Positions 8,647-16,433 of a DNA stretch of 64,000 bases are shown here, piece after piece (the stretch's first letter is position 1; every line of letters starts with the position of its first letter). The translations under genes and the position numbers were made by a program. Origin of the DNA: GCA-2737725 sp033763995 (lineage in GTDB: Bacteria > Pseudomonadota > Alphaproteobacteria > Rhodospirillales > Rhodospirillaceae); the NCBI GenBank assembly GCA_033763995.1, contig JANRJL010000002.1, positions 90,629 to 154,628 on the forward strand, read 5' to 3'. Under the pieces are notes generated by a model. That model had not been told where the DNA came from. It ran no database searches and was given only the letters and a program-made list of their open reading frames with translations.

Positions 8647-9614
8647 TTCGCTTCTCCCTCGCTCACGTCGCGGGCGATGCGAAAGCCCATGTAAGTGGTG
8701 TGCGCGGCGGCCGGGGCCCGTTGCCGCTTGGCCGAACGCGCGTCGGCGGGACGGCTGGTCCAGGAGCCGCCGCGCAGGCCCCGGGTCTCGCAGCCGCCTT
8801 GCCACACCCACGCCTTGCCGTTGGGCGGACGGCCCCAGTAGCTGGCGGTGTAGCAATCCTCCACCCATTCCCAGACGTTGCCGATCATGTCGTGCAGGCC
8901 GAAGGCGTTGGCCTTGTAGGAGCCCACCGCCGCCAAGTCCTCGGACTTATCCGTGCAGCGCGCGTAGGGATAGGGGAACGGATACTTCGCCTGGCTCGAC
9001 ACGTCGTAAACGTTGCCGTGATCGCAGGCGAGCGAGATGGACACGCCCTCGAAGGAATTCATGCCGAAATAGCGCGGCGTCGTGGTGCCGGCGCGGGCGG
9101 CGTACTCCCATTCCGATTCCGACGGCAGGCGGTAGGTCTTGCCGGTTTTTTTGCCGAGCCACGCGGCATAGGCTTTCGCATCGGTCCAGCCCACGCAGAC
9201 GACGGGGAAATTTCCCTTGGGAGTCTTAAAGGCTCCGCCACCGCGAAAATCGCCCTTGGGATCGTTGATCCAGCGATTGTCCCACAGGCGGCAGCCGGGC
9301 TCGGGCTTGTAGCCGGAATCACGCACGAACTCCTCGAACTGCGACACGGTGACTTCGGTTTTGCCCAGCGCGAAGGGCTTTTCGATGGTGACGGCCAACT
9401 GCAGCGTCTCGCCCGTCTCCTCGTCGAATTCCTCGGAGCCCGCGGCCGTGCCCATGGTGAACGTGCCCGGCGGCAGCACCATCATGTCGGGGCAGGTGGG
9501 GCAATCCTTGAGCGCCCTGACGGCGGGGTTGAGTTTCACCGGCTCGTCCTCGGCGGCTTGCGCGGCAATGCCGCAGAGCGCGACAACTCCGGCCAATACT
9601 ACGGTCCGAATCAT
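8643..9614 (-). CDS. Exported FGE-sulfatase (SUMF1/EgtB-like) domain protein
   Basis: This is the third gene of the overlapping quartet, 323 residues. The signal peptide (about 1-22) leads to a KDCPTCPDMMVLPPGTFTMG block, then the usual FGE signatures: KTEVTVSQFEEFV, PVVCVGWTDAKAYAAWL, SESEWEYAARAG, HDMIGNVWEWVEDC, LRGGSW and MGFRIARD. These proteins share the fold of formylglycine-generating enzyme, EgtB and PvdO. After RGGSW the positions that carry the catalytic Cys pair in FGEs are not cysteines, so sulfatase activation is unlikely. The ATG at 9614 overlaps the upstream TGA (ATGA), implying translational coupling. Confidence 0.85.
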   Translation of the reverse strand: MIRTVVLAGVVALCGIAAQAAEDEPVKLNPAVRALKDCPTCPDMMVLPPGTFTMGTAAGSEEFDEETGETLQLAVTIEKPFALGKTEVTVSQFEEFVRDSGYKPEPGCRLWDNRWINDPKGDFRGGGAFKTPKGNFPVVCVGWTDAKAYAAWLGKKTGKTYRLPSESEWEYAARAGTTTPRYFGMNSFEGVSISLACDHGNVYDVSSQAKYPFPYPYARCTDKSEDLAAVGSYKANAFGLHDMIGNVWEWVEDCYTASYWGRPPNGKAWVWQGGCETRGLRGGSWTSRPADARSAKRQRAPAAAHTTYMGFRIARDVSEGEAK

Positions 9615-10570
9615 GTTCCATCCTCCGGAAGCAGGTCGCGGGCGACACGGAAGCCGCCGAAATCGAAATGGTCCTTGGCGGTGGCGTCGCCATGATAACC
9701 CGGGCGGGCGCGTTCGATGGAGGTAAACCACCCTCCGCCGCGCTGAATCACGCGCTTGCAGCCGCCCTGCCACACCCAGGCGCTGCCGTCCTTGGGCCGG
9801 CCGACGTGGCTTTTGGTGGCGCAGTCCTCGGCCCATTCCCAGACGTTGCCGATCATGTCGTAGAGGCCGAAGGCATTGGGCTTGAGCGAGCCCACGGGCG
9901 CGATATCGACGAAGCCGTCCATGCACATGGCGTGGGGCCAGGCGAGCGGGATCTGGCGCAGGGTGGTGATGTCGTAAACGTTGGCATATTTGCAGGCTTG
10001 GCCCGATTCAGGCCCCCACGGATACAGCGCCTGGGAGCCGGCACGGGCGGCGTACTCCCACTCGGCTTCCGTGGGCAGGCGGTAGGGCTTGCCGGTCTTT
10101 TTGGCGAGCCACGCGATGTAGGCCTTGCTCTCGTGCCAATCGACGCAACTGATGGGATGATTGGGCTGCGGGCGTTCGGGCACGCCGGGGCGTTTCCATG
10201 AGCGGTTCGGATCGTCGTCGTAACGGCCCTTCGTTTTGCTGTAGACGCGACATAGCACCTTGGGCTCGAATTTGGTTTCGCTGGCGTAAACCTCGAACTC
10301 GGCGCGCGTGACTTCAGTGCGGCCCAGCAAAAACGCCTTGGGAATTTCCATGGGCACCGGCGGCGCCTCGCCGGTTTCGTTGTTGGCGACCTGGCTTTTG
10401 GGCGTGCCCATGATGAACTTGCCCGCGGGCACCACCACCAGCGGTGGACAGGTGGGACAGTCTTGAATCACGCGACCAGGCGCGGGCGCGGTTTGCGCCA
10501 ACACTCCGGGCGCGGCGAAACACGCCAACAGGATCAAGATGCCGATGCGCGCTGTCACGATCGCTCTCAA
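9611..10570 (-). CDS. Exported FGE-sulfatase (SUMF1/EgtB-like) domain protein
   Basis: This is the second gene of the quartet, 319 residues. Its start codon is a TTG at 10570 whose last two bases are also the first two of the upstream TGA, giving a TTGA overlap; no other start keeps the full signal peptide (about 1-25, ending VLAQ). It has the same architecture as its neighbours: IQDCPTCPPLVVVPAGKFIMG, RTEVTRAEFEVYASET, PISCVDWHESKAYIAWL, TEAEWEYAARAG, YDMIGNVWEWAEDC, QRGGGW and GFRVARD. It lacks the FGE catalytic cysteines. The conserved C-x2-C after the signal peptide could form a disulfide or bind a metal, but its role is unknown. Confidence 0.83.
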   Translation of the reverse strand: MRAIVTARIGILILLACFAAPGVLAQTAPAPGRVIQDCPTCPPLVVVPAGKFIMGTPKSQVANNETGEAPPVPMEIPKAFLLGRTEVTRAEFEVYASETKFEPKVLCRVYSKTKGRYDDDPNRSWKRPGVPERPQPNHPISCVDWHESKAYIAWLAKKTGKPYRLPTEAEWEYAARAGSQALYPWGPESGQACKYANVYDITTLRQIPLAWPHAMCMDGFVDIAPVGSLKPNAFGLYDMIGNVWEWAEDCATKSHVGRPKDGSAWVWQGGCKRVIQRGGGWFTSIERARPGYHGDATAKDHFDFGGFRVARDLLPEDGT

Positions 10571-11541
10571 TTCTCACCGGCGTCGAGATCGCGTGCGATA
10601 CGGAATCCCAAGAACGAATACCGATCGCTCGGCGGATCGCCGGCGGGGAACGCCACACGGCTGCGATCGGGCGCGGTCATCCAACCGCCGCCGCGCAAGC
10701 CCCGGTCGGCACAGCCGTCCCACACCCAGGCGCGCTGATCCTTGGGCCGGCCAACCTTGGACGTGGTGAAGCAATCGGCCACCCACTCCCAAACGTTGCC
10801 GATGGTGTCGTGAAGGCCGAAGGTGTTGGGCAACAGCGAGGCCACGGGCGCAACGTCCGAGAAGCCATCGGCGCAACCGACATGAGTCCACGATAGCGGA
10901 TAGGCGCGTCGCGCCGTGAGGTCGTAAGTGTTGGCGTAGGCGCAGCCCTCGGAGGCGTCGTCGCCCCAGAACCGGCGCTTGGACGAGCCCGCGCGGGCGG
11001 CGTATTCCCATTCGGCTTCGGAGGGCAGCCGGTAACGTTTGCCGGTTTGCTTGCTCAGCCACTGGGCATAAGCCACGGCGTCATCCCAACTGACGCAGGT
11101 GACGGGGTGATCGTCGCGCTGGGTCGTGAGCAAGCCGGGCTCGCGCCAGGTGCGCCCGGGCACATCGGAAAAGCGCTGACCGGCTTGATCCCAAACCCGG
11201 CAGAACTTGGTCTCGGGGTTATGGTTGGCGGCGACCACGAAGGCGGCATATTGCGCGCGGGTGATTTCGGTGCGGCCGATGGCGAAGGATTGCCTGATCT
11301 CGACCTTCACCAGCCCCGCTTCGGCGCGGCCGCGTCCCTTGCGGTCCAGCTCGAAGCCGTTGGGCTCGGTGCCCATGTTGAAGGACCCGGTCGGGATCAC
11401 CACCATGTCCGGACACGTCGGGCAGTCTTGAATCGTGCGTAATTGCTGCGGGGCGCCCTGGGCCCAGGCCGCGCCCATCATGAAAACCGTGGCCGCGAAA
11501 AACGCGGCAAATCCACCCGTTGCGATTAGCAACCGCCCCAT
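10567..11541 (-). CDS. Exported FGE-sulfatase (SUMF1/EgtB-like) domain protein, first of a four-gene tandem operon
   Basis: This 324-residue protein starts at the ATG at 11541. That start is preferred over an in-frame GTG at 11550 because the GAGGGG/GAGGG ribosome site fits the ATG spacing better. After a hydrophobic signal peptide ending AAWAQ come IQDCPTCPDMVVIPTGSFNMG, RTEITRAQYAAFV, PVTCVSWDDAVAYAQWL, SEAEWEYAARAG, HDTIGNVWEWVADC, LRGGGW and LGFRIARD. It is about 35-50% alike by eye to the next three genes, suggesting tandem duplication and divergence. There is no sulfatase, ergothioneine or pyoverdine gene nearby that would hint at a substrate. Confidence 0.83.
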   Translation of the reverse strand: MGRLLIATGGFAAFFAATVFMMGAAWAQGAPQQLRTIQDCPTCPDMVVIPTGSFNMGTEPNGFELDRKGRGRAEAGLVKVEIRQSFAIGRTEITRAQYAAFVVAANHNPETKFCRVWDQAGQRFSDVPGRTWREPGLLTTQRDDHPVTCVSWDDAVAYAQWLSKQTGKRYRLPSEAEWEYAARAGSSKRRFWGDDASEGCAYANTYDLTARRAYPLSWTHVGCADGFSDVAPVASLLPNTFGLHDTIGNVWEWVADCFTTSKVGRPKDQRAWVWDGCADRGLRGGGWMTAPDRSRVAFPAGDPPSDRYSFLGFRIARDLDAGEN

Positions 11542-11619
11542 GTCCCTCACCCCTCGCGGGATAGTCTAGACATTGGGCGGAGCCCACGGAAGGGCCAATT
11601 CCAAGGGCTTGGCGGGCCT

Positions 11620-13782
11620 TTAGGCGACGCTCAGGCCCTCGCTGCGGATCGGCAGGCGGCGCACGCGCTGGCCGGTGGCGGCGAAGATGGCGTTGGTCAC
11701 CGCCGGGGCCACGCCAGGCACGGAGGACTCACCCACGCCGCCCGATTTTTCGGTGCTGGGAATGAGGTGAATGTCGAGCGCGGGCATGGTGGCCAGGGTG
11801 ACCATCGGATAATCGAAGAAGTTGCCTTGCTTCACGGCCCCCTTCTCGATGGTGATCTCGTCGAACAATGCGGCCGACAAGCCGTAGACGATGCCGCCTT
11901 CAAGCTGCGCGATGACGTTGCTGGGTTCGATCAGCGTGCCGCAGTCGCCGACACACGTGATCTTCTCCACCTTGACGCTGCCGTTGGTGACGGACACTTC
12001 GGCCACCTGCGCGATGATCGAACCGAAGCCCGGATTGAACGCCATGCCGAGCCCGCGGCCGGGCGGCAGCTTGCGGCCCCACCCGGATTTCTCGGCGAGC
12101 AGATCGAGCACCGCCAGTTCGCGCTTCTTGTCCTTCAAAAGCCGACGGCGGAACTCCAGCGGATCGACGCCGCCCAAGACGGCCAGTTCATCGATGATGC
12201 TTTCCGAGAAGAAACCATTCTGCGACGAGGCGACCGAGCGCCAGAAGCCCACGGGCACATTGGGCGCCTTCTCGACGTATTCGGCCAGCGTGTTGGGCAC
12301 GCCGTAGGCCATGGGGATCGCGCCGCCCACGGCGGTGAAGTCCAAGGGCGCCGGGCGCTTCTGGAACGACAGCAGCGACTGGCCCACGAGCTTGGCGTGC
12401 AACGCCACCAGCTTGTTCTCGGCGTCGAGGCCGCCGCGATACCGCACGACGTAGGCCGGGCGGTAATAGTCGTGCTGGATATCCTCTTCGCGCGTCCAGT
12501 ACATGCGCACGGGACGGCCCTTGACCGCCATGGCGATCTGCACGACCTGGCGCGTGAAATCGAGCTCCCATTTGCGGCCGAAGCCGCCGCCGGAGAAGGT
12601 GTTCTGCAGCGTGACTTTTTCCGCCGGCAATCCGGTCAGCTTGATCGCGAGGTCGCGCGAGGCGCCCTGCTGCTGGGTGGGCGACCAGATCATGCAACTG
12701 TCATCGGTGACCAAGGCGGTCGAGGACATGGGCTCCATGCAGGCGTGCGCCACCAGGGGAACCTCATAGACGGCTTCGAGTTTCTTGGCCGCGGTCGCCA
12801 GCGTGGCCTCGACGTCGCCTTTTTTGAAAGGGGCCGCCGCCTTGCCCGGCTCTTCGAGCCCTGCGCGCATGTCGCGGCTGTAGTCGGCCGAACTCCAGTT
12901 GTCGCCGCCCTTGGTGTCCCACTCGATCAGGGCCGCTTCCAGCGCGCGCTTGGCCTGATGGAAATTCTCGGCCACGGCCGCGAGACCGCCAGTGCCCGAG
13001 CCGTTGTCGATGGGCACGATCTTGACCACGCCCTTGACCGCCATGGCGGCGGCCTCGTTGAAGGATTTCACCTGGCCGCCGAAGACGGGGCATGTGGCGA
13101 GCGTCGCCACCAGCATGTTGTCGAGCTGAATGTCCGCGCCGAATTGCGCGCTGCCGTCGGACTTGGCGGGCGTATCCTTGCGGATAAAGTCTTTACCGAT
13201 CAGCTTCCATTGATCCGGCGACTTGAGCTTGGGCTCGGCCGGGATCGGCAACTTGGCGGCCTCGGCGGCGAGGCTGCCGAAGGTCGCGCTGCGCCCCGAG
13301 GCCTCATGCAGCACCTTGCCGTTCTCGGCGCGGCATTGGCCCGCGTCGACTTTCCATTTCTTGGCGGCGGCCGCGATCAACATCTCGCGCGCCTGGGCGC
13401 CGGTTTTGCGCAACACCTCGGAGTAGCCGATGATGGCGTCGGAGTTGCCCGTACTCTGGCGTTTCTTGGCGGGGTTGGCATAGGCGTCGGACGCCGTGGC
13501 GAGCTTGATCTCCACCCGGCTCCAATCGGCTTCCAACTCCTCGCAAAGCATCTTGGGCAGGCCGGTGTAAACGCCCTGGCCGATCTCGGCCCCCGGCACG
13601 ACGATGGACACGCGGTCATCGGCGGTGATGCTGACGTAGGCGTTCATCGCCGTTTCGGCCTCGCCCACGGCCTTCGCTTGGCGCGAGGCGGGTGCTGCAA
13701 AGCCCAGCGTGAGGCCCGCGCCCGCGGCGGCCGTCGTGCCCAGAAAATCGCGGCGACTGGGCGAGTTGGAAATCTGGTTCAT
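11620..13782 (-). CDS. Tat-exported molybdenum hydroxylase large subunit (IorB-like)
   Basis: This 720-residue protein has a twin-arginine leader (SRRDFLGTTAAAG). The body matches the xanthine-dehydrogenase/aldehyde-oxidase large-subunit family in its isoquinoline 1-oxidoreductase beta (IorB) form: PGAEIGQGVYTGLPKMLCEEL, the FSGGGFGRKWELDF pterin-binding loop, and near the C terminus GGVGESSVPGVAPAVTNAI. The last contains the GVGE glutamate that activates the molybdenum-bound water. It needs a small [2Fe-2S] partner (IorA) to pass electrons to a cytochrome. No such gene is adjacent, so the partner must be encoded elsewhere. The ATG at 13782 follows GAGGAGCCCGCC. The substrate is an N-heterocycle or aldehyde, not determinable here. 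Confidence 0.85.
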   Translation of the reverse strand: MNQISNSPSRRDFLGTTAAAGAGLTLGFAAPASRQAKAVGEAETAMNAYVSITADDRVSIVVPGAEIGQGVYTGLPKMLCEELEADWSRVEIKLATASDAYANPAKKRQSTGNSDAIIGYSEVLRKTGAQAREMLIAAAAKKWKVDAGQCRAENGKVLHEASGRSATFGSLAAEAAKLPIPAEPKLKSPDQWKLIGKDFIRKDTPAKSDGSAQFGADIQLDNMLVATLATCPVFGGQVKSFNEAAAMAVKGVVKIVPIDNGSGTGGLAAVAENFHQAKRALEAALIEWDTKGGDNWSSADYSRDMRAGLEEPGKAAAPFKKGDVEATLATAAKKLEAVYEVPLVAHACMEPMSSTALVTDDSCMIWSPTQQQGASRDLAIKLTGLPAEKVTLQNTFSGGGFGRKWELDFTRQVVQIAMAVKGRPVRMYWTREEDIQHDYYRPAYVVRYRGGLDAENKLVALHAKLVGQSLLSFQKRPAPLDFTAVGGAIPMAYGVPNTLAEYVEKAPNVPVGFWRSVASSQNGFFSESIIDELAVLGGVDPLEFRRRLLKDKKRELAVLDLLAEKSGWGRKLPPGRGLGMAFNPGFGSIIAQVAEVSVTNGSVKVEKITCVGDCGTLIEPSNVIAQLEGGIVYGLSAALFDEITIEKGAVKQGNFFDYPMVTLATMPALDIHLIPSTEKSGGVGESSVPGVAPAVTNAIFAATGQRVRRLPIRSEGLSVA

Positions 13783-14341
13783 GGCGGGCTCCTCACGGCT
13801 GTCCGGCCTCGGGCCGGGCGACAATCGATGCCTTTACATAGCACAGGCCCGAACCGGGGCCCAAGGCGCCTCGCGCGTTGGGCCCGGCCGGCAGTCCGTC
13901 GCATATCCGCCTTCGCGCCACGACCCGTCCAAACGCCGGGCTGACCGCTCGCTCGGAAAAGCCCCCCTTGGAATATGGCCGCGCAAAATTTTCGCGCGAG
14001 CCATCGAAAATGGCACAGATTTGCGCGCAACGGTTGCCTGTTCCGCCTGTTATTTCAGGGAGGATTCCAAAATAACAGGCGGACTCGCATCGCGAACGAG
14101 CACGAATTTGGAAAATTATTCTGTTCGTGGATTGTGGGGATTGTCGGACTTGTGGGGAAAACTCATGCCGGGCGCGCGTCGCGCCTGTCGCCGATTAGGC
14201 ACCGTCTCGCCGCGGCGGCGTTTCGCTCGCCGGACAACGCATGTGCGCCGCGATCATCATGAATGGAACATAGCATAAATGCGCCGGGGAATGAATGCGG
14301 GGCGCGGTGTTATCCACGAAACCCACCGATCACAAAACGCC
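13783..14341. other. 559-bp non-coding stretch with a 14-bp perfect inverted repeat
   Basis: No convincing gene is seen. The left part (to about 13,970) is GC-rich and may hold the promoter of the IorB-like gene. The right part is more AT-rich and holds a perfect inverted repeat, TCCGCCTGTTATTT (14042-14055) against its complement (14070-14083), with a 14-base spacer. No T-run follows, so it is not a typical terminator. Short frames crossing the area lack ribosome sites and read through the palindrome, so they are not annotated. Confidence 0.6.
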
Positions 14342-16336
14342 TCACGGCGCCATGGCGCAGCGGGTCGTGAGGTCGGTCAACACCCCGTTGGGGTTGGTCA
14401 CGATGTGCTGCAGCGTGCCGGTGAAGGCATCGTCGAGCGAGACCACATAATGCTCGGCGGTCATGGTGCTGGGCCCCAAGCCCTGTTCGATCACGCTGAC
14501 GGCGGCGCCGAGCACCGCGCCCGGCGGAATCTCGGGGCTGATCCAAATTCCCAACACGCCGCCGGTTGAGGCGTCGCGCACCGTCAGGCGCGCGCCTTGC
14601 GTGCCCGCCCCGGCATTATAGATGCGCACCGTGGAGGGATAGGTCGCGATGCGCCCGGCATGCACGTTGATCAGCGTGCGCGTGTCGCCGAAAGGCACCG
14701 CTTGGCAGTGCGACATGTTCTCGATAAGGCCCGCGCTCGGATTCCACAGCGCGTACTGCACGCCGCCCGCGAGCCCCGCCGGCGCGGGGCGGAACTCGAT
14801 CGAGTAGGACCCGGCGCCGCCCGTCGCGATGGCGGGGCTGGCCCCGCTTTCGATCTGGCTGATCTCATACTGGCGCGCGGACTTCGCCGGGAGCTGAGGG
14901 CTGAGCCACGAGCCCAGCACTTGCCCGTCGCCGGCGCGGCGAATCACCAGCGTGACGCTGCCCGGCGACGTGGAATCGTTGAACAGGCGAAGGAACGAGC
15001 GGCCGGCGGGGGATCCCGAAGCAAGCACATTCGTCAGACCGCCGTTGCCGCCGGTGAACGCCACCCGCCAAATCACCCGCGCGCCGTCGTCGGCGATCAG
15101 CAGCGCGCCGTCGTTGGCCACGGCGACGGCGGCCGGGCGGCCGACGGTCTGGGCGCGGCCCGCCGCGGTCGCGGTCCAGAAGCCCGAGGCGAACACCGTG
15201 TAGTGCCCAAGGGGCCGCTGGTTCTTGAAGGGCACGTAGACGACGTTATAGGCGCGCGGCTGGGCGGCGTTCCACGACCCGTGCAAGGCGACGAAGGCGC
15301 CGCCGCGATAAGCGGCTGGAAAATGCTGCGCGTTGTAGAACGTCATGCCGAGAGCGGATGAGTGCGAGCGGAACGCGAGATCGGGCGTCAGCGCCGAGGC
15401 CACGCGCGCCGCGGCCGCCGCCGGATTCTGCGCGACAAAATTCGGTTGCGCGTTGCGGCCGATGTAGCTGTAGGGCCAGCCGTAAAAGCCGCCGTCGGTG
15501 ACGCGGGTGAGGTAGTCGGGCACCAGTTCGTCGCCCATGCCGTCGCGCTCCTGCACCACCGTATAAAGGTCCGCCGTGCCCGGATAGAACCCCAGGCCGA
15601 CGGGGTTGCGCAGGCCTGCGGCAAACGTGCGTTGCGCCGTGGCGGCTCCGGTCTGGGCGTTGAGCGTGAATTCCTGAATGGTCGCGCGCGGCTCGGCTTC
15701 CTCGGCGATGTTGCCAGCCGAGCCCACCGCCACATAAGCGCGATCGCCCGTGGGCGACAGCACGAGATTGCGCGTCGAGTGCCCCGACGATCCGCCAAGT
15801 GCGTTATTCGCGGTCAACTGCACGCGATTGCCCGATGCCGCCGTGGCGCCTGCCGCGTAGGGCACGCGCCACAGGGCCTGGGTATCGGCGACATATAAGT
15901 GTGTCGAGGTGAGCGCGAGGCCATAGGGCTGGGCATAGCCCGAGGCAAAAGTGGTGGTGAGATCGGCGCGGCCGTCGCCGTCCGCGTCGCGCAGCAAGGT
16001 CACGCGGCCGGAGTTCTGCTCGGCCAGAAAAACGTCACCATTAGGCGCGACGATCAGGTTGCGGGGATGCGCGAGATTCTGGGCGAAGATGGTCGCGTTG
16101 AAACCCTGGGGCACATTGAGCGTGGCGCCCTGGGGCATGGCGATGCCCACCGAGAAATTCGTGGCACTGGGCGTGGCGTAGGGCGCGGGCAAGGCGCTGG
16201 GATCAAAGCTCAGCACCAGGCCCGGGGTCTGCTCGAAGGTTTGCGCCCAGGACGAAATCGTGGCTACGGCTGCCGTTGCGCATGTCAGCGCCGCCGCGAA
16301 GAGAAACCGAGTGAGTTGCCGGGCTTGCTGCGTCAT
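14342..16336 (-). CDS. PQQ-type sugar (sorbosone) dehydrogenase with duplicated C-terminal domain
   Basis: This 664-residue exported protein has a signal peptide to about residue 30. Residues about 55-430 form a six-bladed propeller of the soluble glucose/sorbosone dehydrogenase type: FNATIFAQNLAHPRNLIVAPNGDVFLAEQ, YGLALTSTHLYVADT, RNLVLSPTGDRAYVAVGSAGN, LRNPVGLGFYP and GAFVALHGSWNAAQPRAY. Such enzymes use PQQ and act in the periplasm. Residues about 440-660 hold two similar beta-rich units; GQVLGSWLSPQLPAKSA pairs with GGVLGIWISPEIPPGAV, each followed by a VxxIExG-like turn. This points to an internal duplication of a domain I do not recognise. The ATG at 16336 is chosen; an in-frame GTG lies two codons upstream. 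Confidence 0.82.
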   Translation of the reverse strand: MTQQARQLTRFLFAAALTCATAAVATISSWAQTFEQTPGLVLSFDPSALPAPYATPSATNFSVGIAMPQGATLNVPQGFNATIFAQNLAHPRNLIVAPNGDVFLAEQNSGRVTLLRDADGDGRADLTTTFASGYAQPYGLALTSTHLYVADTQALWRVPYAAGATAASGNRVQLTANNALGGSSGHSTRNLVLSPTGDRAYVAVGSAGNIAEEAEPRATIQEFTLNAQTGAATAQRTFAAGLRNPVGLGFYPGTADLYTVVQERDGMGDELVPDYLTRVTDGGFYGWPYSYIGRNAQPNFVAQNPAAAAARVASALTPDLAFRSHSSALGMTFYNAQHFPAAYRGGAFVALHGSWNAAQPRAYNVVYVPFKNQRPLGHYTVFASGFWTATAAGRAQTVGRPAAVAVANDGALLIADDGARVIWRVAFTGGNGGLTNVLASGSPAGRSFLRLFNDSTSPGSVTLVIRRAGDGQVLGSWLSPQLPAKSARQYEISQIESGASPAIATGGAGSYSIEFRPAPAGLAGGVQYALWNPSAGLIENMSHCQAVPFGDTRTLINVHAGRIATYPSTVRIYNAGAGTQGARLTVRDASTGGVLGIWISPEIPPGAVLGAAVSVIEQGLGPSTMTAEHYVVSLDDAFTGTLQHIVTNPNGVLTDLTTRCAMAP

Positions 16337-16433
16337 GGTCACCGCTCAATTGAGACCGTCACGGATCGCGTCCCCAACCCCCGAAGCTAAACGCCTAACT
16401 TATAGCACCGGTTGCCGCCGATGGTCTTGGCCT

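Noticed and set aside
7228..11541. Calling the FGE-like proteins sulfatase-activating formylglycine-generating enzymes
   Set aside because: The catalytic cysteine pair expected after the RGGSW block is missing in all copies, and no sulfatase gene is nearby.
11767..13944. A 725-codon open frame on the plus strand
   Set aside because: It is antisense to the IorB-like gene. It is an effect of high GC and codon bias, with a His/Gly/Arg-rich translation and no domain or ribosome site.
13975..14262. A 95-codon plus-strand frame in the gap after the IorB-like gene
   Set aside because: It runs through the 14-bp inverted repeat, has no ribosome site and no recognisable protein pattern. It is more likely non-coding repeat sequence.
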